Assembly: GCF_030272615.1 (NCBI RefSeq)
Contig: NC_081414.1
Location: 46,298,001 to 46,362,000 of the forward strand
DNA: 64,000 nucleotides
From: Cryptomeria japonica
Lineage: Eukaryota; Streptophyta; Pinopsida; Cupressales; Cupressaceae
Direction of reading: 5' to 3'
Shown here: piece by piece, positions 1 to 12,069 of the stretch
How positions within the stretch are numbered: position 1 is the first letter of the stretch
Layout of the letters: every line of letters starts with the position of its first letter
Notes under the pieces: generated by a model
Told to the model about the DNA's origin: nothing
The model's database searches: none
The model's input: only the letters and a program-made list of their open reading frames with translations
Translations under genes and position numbers: made by a program

Positions 1-972
1 GAGAAGCTTAATCAGACTGAGAAACTAGTAAAGGTAGAAGTACAGACACAGAAAGATCCACCATAGAAAAATACAAGGAAAGTGGATTCATCTGATGGAA
101 ACAAAGAGGATATAGTTAAGGTGATTGGTCAGACATCTGTTGAAAAGAAACCTACAATAGAACCAAGCACATCTATGAGTTAATTCAGACCTACCAATAT
201 AACAAAGGTACTTTTGGATTCAATTAAAAGGATTACTGATTGCAATGCCTTAGTATTTAAGGCAATTGATAACACATTACCTATTCTAAAGATGATTGCA
301 CCCAATTGTAAGATAGATCACATTAATGATTCTTTAGGGAAATTGGACACATTGTCCAAATTTATTGCTGACAATGTAATAACTATAGATAAGGTGAATA
401 AGGATGCCATAAAGGAGAGAGTTGAAAAAGAGAAGAATACATTCTTTGAAAAAACCATAATGAAATGTACCGATCATGTGGATACACTTTTACTGGTACT
501 CAATTCTACAATTTTGGAGTATAAGGAGTTATATAGGGAAGCATGTAAACCTCACTGTTTGACTCAGGACATTGATGAAGAGATCAAAAATACACAAAAG
601 GAAATTGATGACATTGAAGACAATATAATAGGTTCATCTGGACTTATATCAATTTTTGAGCAGGAAATGGTAGTTTCTGAGCAGAAGTTAGAAAAACTTG
701 AGAAAGAGAAGGAAAGAATAAGGTCTAATGCATGGGAATCAAAGGATAAACTTGGTCTGAGGTTGGATAATTTGATTACTCAGAGAGATGAATTATCTAA
801 GGCAACAGTTCAAGGAGAACGATCACTGAAACAGTAAATGCACTATCTCACTAGTATGATCCAGTAGACAGAGGCAACTTTAAATGATAGTAACAAATTT
901 TTGCAGAGTTTAAATATGATTTTGGTAGACATCTTTTAGATTGTAACCAACTGGTTACAGACTTTGAGGTAG
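1..972 (+). pseudogene. ORF2 C-terminal part of pol-less LTR retrotransposon A
   Basis: This is the end of a long reading frame cut by the window start. The frame runs from base 1 to a TAG at 970-972 with internal stops at about 64, 181, 835, 865 and 937. The clean stretch 214-834 encodes about 207 residues, mostly charged and helical, with coiled-coil character in the last 80 residues. It is clearly homologous to the end of ORF2 in element C (minus strand, 51746-52536): both share a block beginning FRPTN and a block around DTLPILK. No polymerase, protease or integrase motif is visible. The function is unknown. It sits directly upstream of the element's 3' untranslated region and LTR, where a Copia element would end its RNase H. 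Confidence 0.75.
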
Positions 973-1162
973 CATTTTTGTACTCTTTTGATTATTTATG
1001 ACATTGTTTGTCATTGATGTCAAAGGGGAAGTAGTGGTGAGAAAAATGCATGTACGGAGGATATCACTTGCTTAGGGGGAGCACATCTTTTTGGATTTTA
1101 GTTTTTGTATAACGGTTTTGATTTTTCTCATGAGTGTTGCCATCAATGCCAAAGGGGGAGAT
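973..1162 (+). other. 3' untranslated region and polypurine tracts of element A
   Basis: It holds three purine blocks: CAAAGGGGAAGTAG near 1021, TAGGGGGAGCAC near 1073, and the LTR-adjacent CCAAAGGGGGAGAT ending at 1162. The last is the likely plus-strand primer, since the LTR begins on the next base. The order and spacing recur in elements B, C, D and E. Confidence 0.75.
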
Positions 1163-1959
1163 TGTTGGCATTCTACACTCTTATGAGAATAGTTTATGTT
1201 GTCATTGATGGAAACCAATTGGAAAGTCACCAGAAATTCGTTTCTACATGTCTGACATCACAAACTTCATACATCGACAGACACCGACACTAGCAGGCAC
1301 TTACACTAACATTTAGATTACATCGACAACAAAGCATACCGACACTCCATCCGACATGGGATAAAGTTTTGTTTATTGTAATATAATTATCTTTTGTAAG
1401 ATGACATGGTATATTGTAAAACACTCATATATGTATGAGACCTTATAAGTCATTTTGATATGTGTGTGATGAGACATATTATTGTATAAGGTGATGCAGT
1501 TGACAACGAAGGTTTTGGTTATTGACTGAGCTTAAACCGGTATTGAACCTGGCATTAGAGATGCTATTTTGAGCAGTACATTGTATTGGATTTAATAATC
1601 CACTTTTGTAGCCAGTGTGACACTTTATTGAGTAGTGATCTCTAGACTCTTGGCCTCCCTGCATGTGCAGGCCCTTCATTGTAAGTAGTATTTATTCATT
1701 GGCCAGTGAGTAAATATTGTGGATCACAAATCCCACTAAGGTTTTTCCCACACTGGGTTTCCTCGTTAAATATCTTGTGTTATGGTGTGTTTCTATGCTG
1801 TCTCTATTATTTATGTTTACTACATTAATTCTTATTTACCAGTACACTGTTTTGGGTTGCAAATATATAAATAAGTTTAAATATTTTGTTAACCGGTTAG
1901 ACATTGATTCACCCCCCCCCCCCCTCTTAGTGTCTTTGGGACTGTCATTGAATCTAACA
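1163..1959 (+). mobile_element. 3' LTR of retrotransposon A
   Basis: The LTR starts TGTTGGCATTC directly after the polypurine tract and ends in TCTAACA. Near its end it has the module TGATTCACCCCC(n)TCTTAGT and, upstream, GTGGATCACAAATCCCAC followed by GGTTTTTCCC. The same modules close the LTRs of B, C, D, E, F, G and I. Length is about 797 bp. The 5' LTR lies outside the window, so the target duplication (CTTAC would be the right copy) cannot be tested. Confidence 0.8.
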
Positions 1960-2825
1960 CTTACGTGCCTAAGCAAAATAGGGCAAAGGAATTAGGGTTT
2001 TGATCAACCCAAATGATTAAGCAAAGGTACTTGGGGGAGATTCTTCCCCAAGCACAAAAAGCCAATTGATGATTGATTAAAGAAAAAGGTCTAAATCAAA
2101 CTTTCACAAAGATTTGACTTTGGATTAGGATTGATGATTGATGATTGGATTAAAGGAATATTGATTGAATGATTCGGTTTTTTGTAGATTTGATTTTGTT
2201 GATGTGCTAAGGCCTTGAAGGTGAGAAGAAAATGATTATGGATTGATGGAAGTAAGAATAAGGGGAAGGATACCCGAGAATGGATTGATGATGGGATAAA
2301 GATATTTGGTCGGGGATTGATGATCGTTTGGATGGATGAAAATTGATTGGGAGGTTTGACTTGAATGGTGATAATGAAATAGGGTTTTGACAGTGATAAA
2401 GTGAAGATTGAATGGTTTGGTCAAATTTGGGAATGTTTTGGATGTTATCTACTCTTGGCAAGAGAAATCAAACAATGACAAGCACATTGGCCAAGGAAAC
2501 GCTTTATGACATGCGTGAAAGTGAAGGGGGGCTAGATTAGCCCAAACAAAATTTCACTAATTTTGTACAAGATGAAGACACGCATTAGACATACAACTTA
2601 GGCTACAAGATGAAAACCATTCAATAGGTCTCTCACACAAGCGATAGCTCAAACAAGTGGATAGATAGAGATTTTGGGCACTGGCTCCCCTTTACAACGC
2701 ACTCACTTCTCGGGTATACCAGATTATCTTACCCCAAAGATCCAAGGATCTATTATATGAGGAATTCATGTCTCATCTTGAGTGGGTACATGAGAGGTAA
2801 CTTCAGGGTATGATCCACATCCCCT
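1960..2825. other. Unassigned sequence between element A and the CACTA terminus
   Basis: I see no gene or element end. The first half is a loose run of GATTGATGATTGAT-like words; the second half is unique AT-rich sequence. It is the flank into which the CACTA element inserted; CCT at 2823-2825 would be the 3-bp target copy. Confidence 0.5.
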
Positions 2826-3330
2826 CACTACTACAAAAACAACAATATATGACTAAAACAACTACCAAAAATTGCATATAAATGACTAAATTTGATTGCA
2901 TGACCTTTAGTAGTTTATTGCCAGTCATTAATCACGCGACCAAATTTATGACTAAACTATTTTAGTCATTTATTGGTTGTTTTGATTGATCAATTTGGTC
3001 ATCGATTTGGTCATCAATTTGGTCATTGATTTAGTCATTGATTTACTCACTAATTTAGTCATTAATTTAGTTATTGATTGTTGTTATCTAGTCATTTATT
3101 TAGTCATGATAGTCACTAATTTAGTCATATATTGAATCATTAATTTAGTCATATATTTAGTCACTAATTAAGTCATATATTTAATCATTAATTTAGTCAT
3201 TGATTGTTGTTATCTGGTAATTTATTTAGTCATATATTGAGTCATTAATATAATCATTGATTGTTGTTAAATATTCATTTATTAAGTCATCATAGTCATT
3301 ATTTTAGTCATATATTTACATCCATTTCTA
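2826..3330 (-). repeat. CACTA 3' terminal inverted repeat and subterminal repeat array
   Basis: The terminus reads CACTACTACAAAAACAAC, close to the usual plant CACTA end. From about 2857 to 3312 the 9-10 base word ATTTAGTCAT, its complement ATGACTAAAT, and variants such as TTTGGTCAT and TTAATCAT recur about twenty times in both orientations, often joined by ATTGATTGTTGTTATCT. In En/Spm, subterminal repeats of this kind are binding sites for TNPA; that role here is inference. Confidence 0.8.
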
Positions 3331-3699
3331 TTATATTTAATCATTTTTATTTATTGGTAGTATATTTAATCATTTTATAATGCAAAAATAATATAACATT
3401 AAACTCAAACTAGATCATAAAAGAAAATAAAAGTATTACATATACGAACAAGCTACATGTTATAATTAAAAGATTGATTGAACATCATGCCAAACAAGGT
3501 AATCTACAATAAAAAAAATATATAATGCAAATATGTATATATAAATCAAGTTATAAGATGTCAAATTTGTCTAAGGGTATATATGTAAATATAATAAAAA
3601 TTGTCAAAGTTGTCTAAGAGTTTCCAACTCTTTCAAAATATTCAAAATAATACATAAAACAATAAGAAACATGATAAACATATTCAACTATATCATTTT
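3331..3699 (-). other. 3' trailer of the CACTA element
   Basis: AT-rich sequence between the subterminal array and the last TNPA-like exon. No frame or repeat was recognised; it is probably the 3' untranslated region. Confidence 0.5.
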
Positions 3700-3957
3700 C
3701 TACAAATATTTTAATGGTCACCTTGCGAAGGTTCCCTCTTTCTCTTTCAAATGAACAACTCCATCTATTTTGTCTTCATAAGTTAGAGGTATGTTACTTG
3801 TGACTATTAAAATGTTCACATTTGTGTTGCCTGTTCCTTTTAAGTTTACTCCATACAAAATAGATAGGGAGTGAATACTCCCAATGCCAACAACAACACT
3901 ATCAAATGGATCCAACAGCCTAACTTTATCACCTTCATTGAATTTATCAGTACGTTT
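3700..3957 (-). pseudogene. TNPA-like gene, last exon
   Basis: The exon starts after a good acceptor (TTTCTTTTTGTAG, ending at 3958). It encodes a stretch rich in V, G and I, with DPFDSVVVGIGSIHS followed about 40 residues later by GVVHLKEKEGTFAR. This matches the usual C-terminal layout of plant CACTA TNPA proteins, which end in a conserved WP. Here TGA at 3718-3720 stands where the W is expected, followed by PLKYL and TAG at 3700-3702, so it is probably a W-to-stop change. More than 15 kb of intron and insertions (H and B) now separate it from the preceding exon. Confidence 0.7.
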
Positions 3958-5270
3958 CTACAAAAAGAAAAAATAACATGTTATATTAATGCATATGTAA
4001 TTATTACCCTTATTTGCATAATAAAACAAACATTAATTTAATAGTATGTGTGTTAAAATAACTACAAAAGGAAATTTTCAAAAAAATTGCAATGATTCTA
4101 TAGTAGAATAAAAAGACATATAGCAAACCAAAGTTATGAATTCAATGTAATAGTCATACAATTATAAGAAATACTGCAATGTCAGTAACGAGTCTCAAAA
4201 ATTGTAAATAAAAGACATCACTTGGGACAACCATGATCTTAAGCTTCAACATCCACAATCAAGAGCAACAATAAAGAATCCTAGTCATAGTGAAGGAAGC
4301 TTCTACACAAGATCATAGCCCTAGTTCAAAGCTATGACAACTGGGAGCACACAAAGCAACAAACATCAGCTTGTGATAGCCCAAAAGAGTGAAAGAGAAT
4401 AGTTCCAATGTTGCAAAGATGATATCATAGAAGAGCCTCATAATGGTGTGAAGGACTACAATAGCAATATTTTACATCAGAAGTGTATCCCCTTCATAGT
4501 TAATAGTAACATCTTTTAGAGTTTAGTAGCATAATACAATAAATATATCAAGGTCACGGTAACTCACAGTCTAAACATAGAATCTCTATTATGAATGGTA
4601 GAGAATGGACCTCAAAAACATTGATAGTTATCTTAAGTGCATAAAGAGAAGTTAAGACAATAACAGAGGAGTGCAATGGAATTCCTCTCTTCAAGAAGGA
4701 TAGCTATGCTGAAGTCTACATTCATGATAGTCCTCACAATAATGAAGGTTGTAGCTAAGCCTTAGAGCAATGATAAGTGCAGTCTAGATATGTGTAGTAA
4801 GAATGGTGAGAATCAATTTGCTGACCAAATCACCTAAAAGGAAAGAGTATGCATAGTAGATGTGAAAAGCTTTATACAAAGGGTAGAGTTAAAACACAAA
4901 GATGCAGTTCATAGCTTCAACAGGGCAATCATGAGCTTGAGAGAAGACAAAGACAGTGAAAAAAACAAACTTATCACAAATGGCCTTGGAAATATAGTTA
5001 AGGACAGTCAAGTCAAAAGTCATTTACAAAGCACACAACATCAACAATCTTTGAGCAAACTATTTATCAAAAGGCATCTTTATATCTTGAATGAGCAAAG
5101 GACAACGAGGCTTCATAGTTACAAAGTTTCAAAGTGGACCGGTCATAAGTTAATCCTAAAAGAACAATAAGCTTGTGACAAAATGACATTTGTAAGACTG
5201 TTGCATATACGGTGATAGACCCTTTAAGACTATCCAAGTACAAAAGATTGTGATAGTAAAAGAGATGAAG
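3958..5270 (-). other. TNPA-like intron, left part
   Basis: AT-rich, no credible coding frame. Composition and word use (many CATAG and TCATAG words) resemble 12070-13700, which fits one intron split by element B. TGAAG at 5266-5270 is the left target copy for B. Confidence 0.55.
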
Positions 5271-6181
5271 TGTTGGCAATTGACACTCATTGGATTCATA
5301 TGTTGTCATTGATGGCAGCAAGATTCTATAGAAGGTATATACTGGGAGATACCAACATTGGAGGCATACACTGACATATACTCACATTGGAGTAATCAGA
5401 GTCATCACCAACACTGACACCGACATCCAACACTTCAGTGAATCCGACATCAGTCTGGGATTGGAAAAGTTTTATTTATAAAATAATTTTGTAATTATTG
5501 TATAGGGCTGACATTAAATATCTTTTGTAATGTATTGTAAGCCGACATAAGGCATATTGTTTGTAGAGGGTATATAAGTTAGTCTATTAGGTCATTTTGA
5601 TATAGGACAATGTATATGACAAGGTAGTAGAAAAGGTGATGCGAAGGATATGTATGTAGGTCATTTGTATGCGAAAGTAATATCATGCAAGGATCAGTAG
5701 ATGGTTTGTAAAGCATTCTAGGAGGAAAGAAGATACCAACAAAAGGGTTTATGAACCAGTACATAACAAAGCTATAATTGGAACTCTTTTTGGCATTATA
5801 GATGTATTTTGTAAGTTCAACATTATTGTTTTATCTTAGTAGAAGCTTCTAGTCAGTGAGACTCTTTTGTGTTGAGAATTGTGCTATAGGTAGTGTGCCT
5901 TCCTGCATGTGCAGGCCCCCATGCTATGTAACATCTTTCATATGGCTAGTGAATTGATATTGTGGGTCACAAATCCCACTGTGGTTTTTCCTCTTTGAGG
6001 TTTTCCACATATAAAATTTTGTGTGTTATGGTGTTCATTCATGTGGTTGGTTTATTTACTTCATGTTATATGTTTCGTCATTTACCAGTTTATATGTGTA
6101 TGTTATAAAAAGGTAAAATCTTGTATTACTGGTAGAACACTGATTCACCCCCCCCCCTCTTAGTGTTCTTGGTTTCCAACA
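5271..6181 (+). repeat. 5' LTR of element B
   Basis: It begins TGTTGGCAATTGACACTC and ends GTTTCCAACA. It contains GTGGGTCACAAATCCCAC plus GGTTTTTCC near 5970, and TGATTCACCCCCCCCCTC near 6140. Length is about 911 bp. Confidence 0.88.
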
Positions 6182-6182
6182 A

Positions 6183-6195
6183 TTGGTATCAGAGC
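6183..6195 (+). other. Primer binding site of element B
   Basis: TTGGTATCAGAGC begins one base after the 5' LTR. It is the common plant site complementary to the 3' end of initiator methionine tRNA. C, D, E, E' and F carry the same site or close variants. Confidence 0.9.
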
Positions 6196-6255
6196 TTGGT
6201 ACCTCAGAGCAAGATTAACAGCTTAAGGAAGATCCTAAAACCAGAATCATTGAAC

Positions 6256-7239
6256 ATGGCCATGGAGAAGCAACTTGAGATTGCACTTGAGGATTATGAT
6301 GTTGAAAGGTTGAAGAACTTAAAGTTCCAAGATGAATTGGATTTTGTTAATGAATTCACTCTTGTTCTAGAAAAAATATTATCATCAGCTCAAGCTAGGA
6401 GGAAGGAACTTTTGCAAAATTAGGATGATGAAGAGAAAAATGCACTTAAGGAACAATGTCAGAAATTGAGTCAAGCGAACATGATCATGAAGAATGAAAT
6501 GCAAGACCTGACTATGAGGTTTTCAAAAGATATTGAGGATACAAAGAAGAAGGAAGAAAATCTTGTTGTATCTCTGAAGATCAAATTTGGAGAATGTGAC
6601 AGATTGGCTCATGAGAATAATTTGTTGAGAACTGATTTGGTACAATCCCATAATAATGAACAAGAGCTTGAAAGACAAATAATAACTCTGAGAGATGATC
6701 TAACTACTGCAAGTGAGTATAAAGAAAAATTCAAGATTAGTGTTGCACAATTGGATGATTTATTGAAAAGACAAAGGTAGAGTGAAGATTCTAGAGGACT
6801 TGGATTTGTACAAGGTGAAAGCTCCGGTACTACAAATGAAGATCAGACAACCAGTATGCAAAACTCATCAGACCAAAGGAAATCGGTAAGGCAATCTAAT
6901 GCTTACAAATTTAACGGTAGATGATTTTTTTGTAATAAATTTGGGCATATGGCTAGACAATGTAGAAATAGAACAAATCAAAACTACAATTCAGTTCTTG
7001 ATCAATGCACAAATTGCAAGAAATATGGTCATAAGTCAGAAGATTGGAGAATGAATGTTAAATGTCATGCATGTGGAAATTTTGGACATTTGGCTAATCA
7101 ATGTAGGTCAAGGAATGACACCAGATATGTCAAAGCAATCCAAAAGAATAATGTTACATGTTATGTGTGCAACAAAGTAGGTCATACTGCTAAGTACTGT
7201 AGAAGAAAGACTACACCGGTTAGCAATGACAGAAAATGA
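6256..7239 (+). pseudogene. Gag-like coiled-coil and zinc-knuckle protein of element B
   Basis: One frame of about 328 codons, broken by TAG at 6421, TAG at 6778 and TGA at 6922. The start MAMEKQLEIALEDYD follows an in-frame run from the primer site. Residues 1-175 are strongly charged with heptad-like spacing, so a coiled coil is likely. The C-terminal 110 residues hold four CX2CX4HX4C knuckles: the first lost its first Cys to the TGA, the second ends in W instead of C, and the third (CHACGNFGHLANQC) and fourth (CYVCNKVGHTAKYC) are intact. It is homologous to the gag of C and resembles that of D in layout. I do not see the UBN2-type gag domain found in E and F. Its likely role is RNA packaging in a particle. 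Confidence 0.8.
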
Positions 7240-7763
7240 GAAAGGGAAGAAAAAGGTAGATGAAATACAACAAGATCACACTAAGAGATGGGTTAGAAAG
7301 TCTGAAGAACCAAGTGGAGATGCAACTACACTAGTAACTACACCAGTGACTCCACCAGTAGAATAGAGCATTCTTGCATCGACAGGAAATTCAACTGGTA
7401 ACTGAGGCATATACCTTAGCGGTTGGCAAATTCATTGCAAATCTTGCATATTCCCCAGAAGATATCTGGGAAATGGTATTGATCATTGATGGAGGTTTAT
7501 CCGACATAAAAATGTGAAACTAACATCTGGTAGGGTACACCGCTAAGCATTTATGAAAGTGAAGGATTAGGGTTTACTAGCTAATAAAAAGGGACAATGG
7601 ACTCATTTTGAGTCACCCAACACTCGAGAAAACTAGAACCAAGAAAAGGAGAATCACAGGTGATCAAGAGTGAGAAAAGGCATTCTGAAAATATTTCCAA
7701 TAGCTATCTGAGAAGTAATCAAAATCTTTCAACCGGTGATCATTATCCAGGTATTTCTTTGAA

Positions 7764-10700
7764 ATGGCCTCTGGATCATCATCTGCTCCTACTTTCATTG
7801 TGAATCCCACTATTGTTAAGGTTAAGGATAGGCTTAGACCTATTTTCAAGGAAGTTCCTCAAATTGCAATGAAGGAAGATTCTATTAGTGCATTTTTGAG
7901 GGTTCCCGATGGCATAGTTTATGTGGAAGATGTCAGGGCTTATATTCACTGCACATTGGAGGATTTAGGCACCGAGGAAATCAAGGGAATGTATCAATCT
8001 GTGATACTAGGAAGCTCCAAAACAATCAAGCTAGAATATCAAATCATTGAAGACCTAGGGTTAACCAGAATTCAAGGATGAAGTAATTAGATATGTTCTG
8101 AGCAGGGTCCATAATGAATTCATTTGATTGGACCGGCCTCACATGATCACCAAAGAAGAAATTCAGGTGGTCATTGGCTTACCCAAAGTTGGATAGGAAC
8201 CAGGGAAGAAGATCTCCAACACTGAGGTTGAAAATATCACCCGCACAACCCATGATGGAAGGTCGATAAGGATAAGCACCATGAAAGATACAGATGTGAA
8301 ATTTTCCAGCATGATCATCAACTACAAGGTAACACAATCAAGTTGATTGAACTCTGTTGCCATTTTCTATATCCATGTTGCATATCAAATGATAAAGAAT
8401 AATGGAAGTTATGATTTGTGTGAATGGTTAAGAAGTAAATTGAAGTTAAATCTTGGCAAGATCAAAGGTGTTAAGAAAGGAGCATTTCGGTTTGGCAATC
8501 TTATTGTCTGTTTGATGTTATATTTCATGAATGAGCTACCGGGTTTGGGAAAGAAACATTGGACTCATGACATACTAGTAGGCATGTAGATTAAAGATGC
8601 AATCACCGGTCTTGGCAGCAACAAGGATGAGAAGTTACGGGGCTACTTTAAAAAATTTCAAGAGAACATGAGATTGAGGGAGAGAATCTCCAAACACATT
8701 GTGGAGAAATACTCCACCGATATCTGTTTCATGGTGAAAACAGATGAGACACTCATGGAAGTAGTGAAACCTAGAACAATATGGGTCACTGAATTAGGTT
8801 ATGAAGTTGATGACAGCATCTTGGAACTATATGCTAAAATGTTGATTGATGCTCCTTTGGATGATAAGGTTGAACACTTTGGTACTGCAGAGGAGAAGGC
8901 TCTTGAAGTTAAAATTGGTTTCAATAAGAAAAGGAGGGAAAAGAAAATAGACAAAATTTCTGCATTTGTTCAAAATTTAATTCACAGGATAGATACAGAA
9001 CTAGGTTCTAGATCTAAACCAGTAGATCAATTGACAATTGCAGCTACTACAATTGTGGTGAAAAGTGCTCCTGAGGTAAAGAGGCCAGGAAATTTCATAT
9101 CTCCTATCACTTTTGACTCTTACATAGAGGATAATTAACTTCTTGCATTCAGAAGGGTACAAAGGAAGAAAGTTGCAAGCCTCCGGTAGAAGAGAAGAAG
9201 GTGGAACCAAGGAGGAAGCTAGTAAGAAAGGTGACAACAACATCCACACCTTCGGCAAGGAAACCTACTCAGAAGAGGAAGCCTGCTCCATCGGCTCCTG
9301 CAACCCCTAGTAAGAAGAAAAAGAGTGTTATAGATGAATCAATTGAATCTGGTAATGTTACCATCATCCCCCCAATGAATTGTGCAGAATTGATAGATGA
9401 GCTAACTAAAGATGGAATTTTGAAGAATGTGTCAATTTTCTATGAATATTTAGATGACAATGAACAAAATGAAATACAAGAAGAAATTTTGTTACATTTA
9501 GACATATATAAGAAGGCTATGGTAGATATTTTGAAGGAAATTCCTTTATCATTGTATAATAAGTTAGATGCAAGGAGATTAGATGCAATCAAGAGAGACA
9601 AAGAGATTAAAGAAGTTAAATTTTTGAGTATGTGTGGATCTATAAATAATGAGGAAATGAAAAGATGTATACAAGTTGTAAATATAATAATCTTTAGCAG
9701 CAAACCCTAGCAAATAAGCTTAATGATGGGTAGAGTCAATGAAATAATAAATGAGACCAGAGATGGTTGGGCTAAATTCTTCCAAAAGAATCCTGATTTC
9801 CTTACTTCTCAAGAAGAATTTGCTAAGGCAACAACTCCCACCATTCTAGACAAATCTAAAGGGAAAGGAATTTTGGGAAGTTCAGATCAAATTTTGAATG
9901 AACTGATAGATAATCCTAAAATTGATGAGAGTGTACAGACTAAACAGACAAAGACAACATTTGTACAGTCTGAGCAAGGTAATATAAGTAATATACATGA
10001 TACTAATAATATTGTGGATAATACTCCATCAACAGTAACAAACACTGTACCAAGTGGCGAAGCCACCGGTGCAAAAGAGAATGAGAAAAGGGATACATAG
10101 AGGGATGATAAGGAAAAGGAGACTAATAAGACATCCAGTACCATACCGACAGTTGATTCCCCAATAAAACTTTTGGCAATTGACACTTCTCAAGTTGAGA
10201 AGAAATCAATCATAGAGATGAGGCCCATAGAGCTAATGATGATGGCTACTCAAAAGCTAATGAAGGGGGGATTTGTAGACAAAGGAATAATAGATCAGTC
10301 AATAATAGTTTTGCATAGATTTATTCCTAATTGTATGAATTGAGATGAAGCAAGCCCTTCCGGGAAGCTTAAGGCATTGACAAAGCACATATCTAAACAC
10401 TTCCAATAATTACAATAGATTTTCTATCGACAAGAACTTGAAAGATTTACTTTGGCTAAGAAAGCCACTTTTGACTAGATTATTGAGACAGAGAAGAGGA
10501 AGGTTGAAGACAAACTTATACTTATTGAAAATTCTTTGAAACAAGGTACTAACATCTTCAGGATCTATTGTAATATAGAAATTTTTACAACAAATGTAGA
10601 TAAGAGGATAAAGGAGTTACAAGAAAAGATTGCTACTATTGATAATTCTTTTGATGGACTAACTTCGCTTACAACATTCATTGATGGACAAATTTGGACT

Positions 10701-10994
10701 TTGGATGACCAAATTTTTTCTTTTGAAAAGGAAAGAGACAAGATTATTCGGAGAGCAAGAAGTCTCAAAGGTTTGGTGAGTCTGAGATTGGATTCACTTG
10801 GTGTACATAAGAGGGAATGCATGGATATGCTTGCGAAGCCCACACTGGCAGAAGTCACTGAGAAATAAAAACTTGCACATTTACTGAGTGGACTTGTATC
10901 CATATCTGAAACATTCAAAACCGGTTGGGATACCTATATACAATTACTTGAGAAAGCTTATCTAGAAATCTTAAAATTGGTCAAGCTCCAGTAA
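7764..10994 (+). pseudogene. ORF2 of element B, unknown non-pol protein
   Basis: A degraded frame of about 1,075 codons, starting MASGSSSAPTFIVNP and ending before TAA at 10992. Main pieces lie at 7764-8081, 8347-8589, 8668-9138, 9201-9710, 9723-10100 and 10536-10865. The first 460 residues are globular-looking, with blocks shared with C and D such as RFGNL(I/L)VCLMLY and the TIWV segment. Next comes a basic, Pro/Lys-rich stretch (KPTQKRKPAPSAP), then an acidic Thr/Asn-rich linker, then a helical coiled-coil tail. No catalytic motif of protease, integrase or reverse transcriptase was found. The function is unknown. The nearest thing I can think of is the plant-mobile-domain type of retroelement ORF, but I cannot show that relation. 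Confidence 0.7.
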
Positions 10995-11171
10995 AGTAAC
11001 CTTTAGCATTGATGCCAAAGGGGGAGTATATGTATGTGAAAAACATGTATATAATCCTAGGGGGAGGATATCATATAGAGAGTATATTACTCAGGGGGAG
11101 CATATTTCAGTTGAAATGACAGGGAATCCATTTTTCGCATAAGTGTTGCCATCAATGCCAAAGGGGGAGAT
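10995..11171 (+). other. 3' region of element B with reiterated polypurine blocks
   Basis: Four GGGGGAG blocks stand near 11017, 11056, 11094 and 11160. The first (GATGCCAAAGGGGGAGTA) and last (AATGCCAAAGGGGGAGAT) are near copies about 145 bases apart. Only the last touches the LTR. Confidence 0.8.
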
Positions 11172-12069
11172 TATCGGCAATTGACACTCATTGGATTCAT
11201 ATGTTGTCATTGATGGCAACAAGATTCTATAGAAGGCATGTACCGGTAGATACTGTAATTGGAGGCATACGTTGATAGATATTGGCATTGGAGTAATTAG
11301 GGTCATCACTGGCACTGGCACTGACATCCAGCACTTCAGTGAAGCCTACATCAGTCTGGGATCCAAAAAGTTTTATTTGTAAAATCATTTTGTAATTATT
11401 GTATAGGGCCGACATTCAATATTTTGTAATGTATTGTAAGCCTACATAAGGCATATTGTTTGTAGAGGGTATATAAGTCAGCGTGTTAGGTCATTTTGAT
11501 ATAGGAAAATGTATTTGACAAGGTAGTAGAAAATGTGATGCAAAGGATATGTATGTAGGTCATTTGCATGCGAAAGTAATATCATGCAAGGATCAATAGA
11601 TGGTTTGTAAAGCATTCTAGGAGGAAAGAAGATATTGGCAAAAGGGTTTATGAACTGGTACATAACAGAGCTATAATTAGAACTCTTTTTGGCATTGCAA
11701 ATGCATTTTGTGAGTTCACCATTACTATTTTATCTTAGCAGAAGCTTGCAGTTAGTGAGACTCTTTTGTGTTCAGTAGTGTGCTCTAGGCAGTGTGCCTT
11801 CTTGCATGTGCAGGGCCCCATGCTATGTAATATCTTTCATCTGGCCAGTGAATTGATATTATGGGTCACAAATCCCACCGTGGTTTTTCCTCTTTGAGGT
11901 TTTCCATGTATAAAATTCTATGTGTTATGGTGTTCATTCATGTGGCTGGTTTATTTACTTCATGTTATATTTTTCTTCATTTACCGGTTTATGTTATAAA
12001 AAGGTAAAATCTTGTATTACCGGTAGAACACTGATTCACCCCCCCTCTCAGTGTTCTTGGTTTCCAACA
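11172..12069 (+). repeat. 3' LTR of element B
   Basis: It matches the 5' LTR along its length but begins TATCGGCAATTG instead of TGTTGGCAATTG, so its terminal TG is lost. It ends GTTTCCAACA. Length is about 898 bp. Confidence 0.88.

Larger units (their letters stand above)
5271..12069 (+). mobile_element. Pol-less LTR retrotransposon B, complete with both LTRs
   Basis: The 6.8 kb element comprises 5' LTR 5271-6181, primer site 6183-6195, gag-like frame 6256-7239, ORF2 7764-10994, a 3' region with four purine blocks, and 3' LTR 11172-12069. The flanks are TGAAG (5266-5270) and TGAAT (12070-12074), a 4/5 target duplication. The LTRs differ visibly, roughly one base in seven over the first 180 bases by eye, so the insertion is old. 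No protease, integrase, reverse transcriptase or RNase H motif is present between the LTRs. Confidence 0.88.

Noticed and set aside
2850-3330. CRISPR-like array
   Set aside because: The spaced words vary, occur in both orientations and adjoin a CACTA terminus; this is a subterminal repeat region in a plant transposon.
6183-6195. tRNA gene at the primer sites
   Set aside because: Only the 13-base complement of a tRNA 3' end is present, with no tRNA body.
9887-10186. Minus-strand frame with hydrophobic stretches inside element B
   Set aside because: It is opposite ORF2 of B and has no counterpart in C or D.
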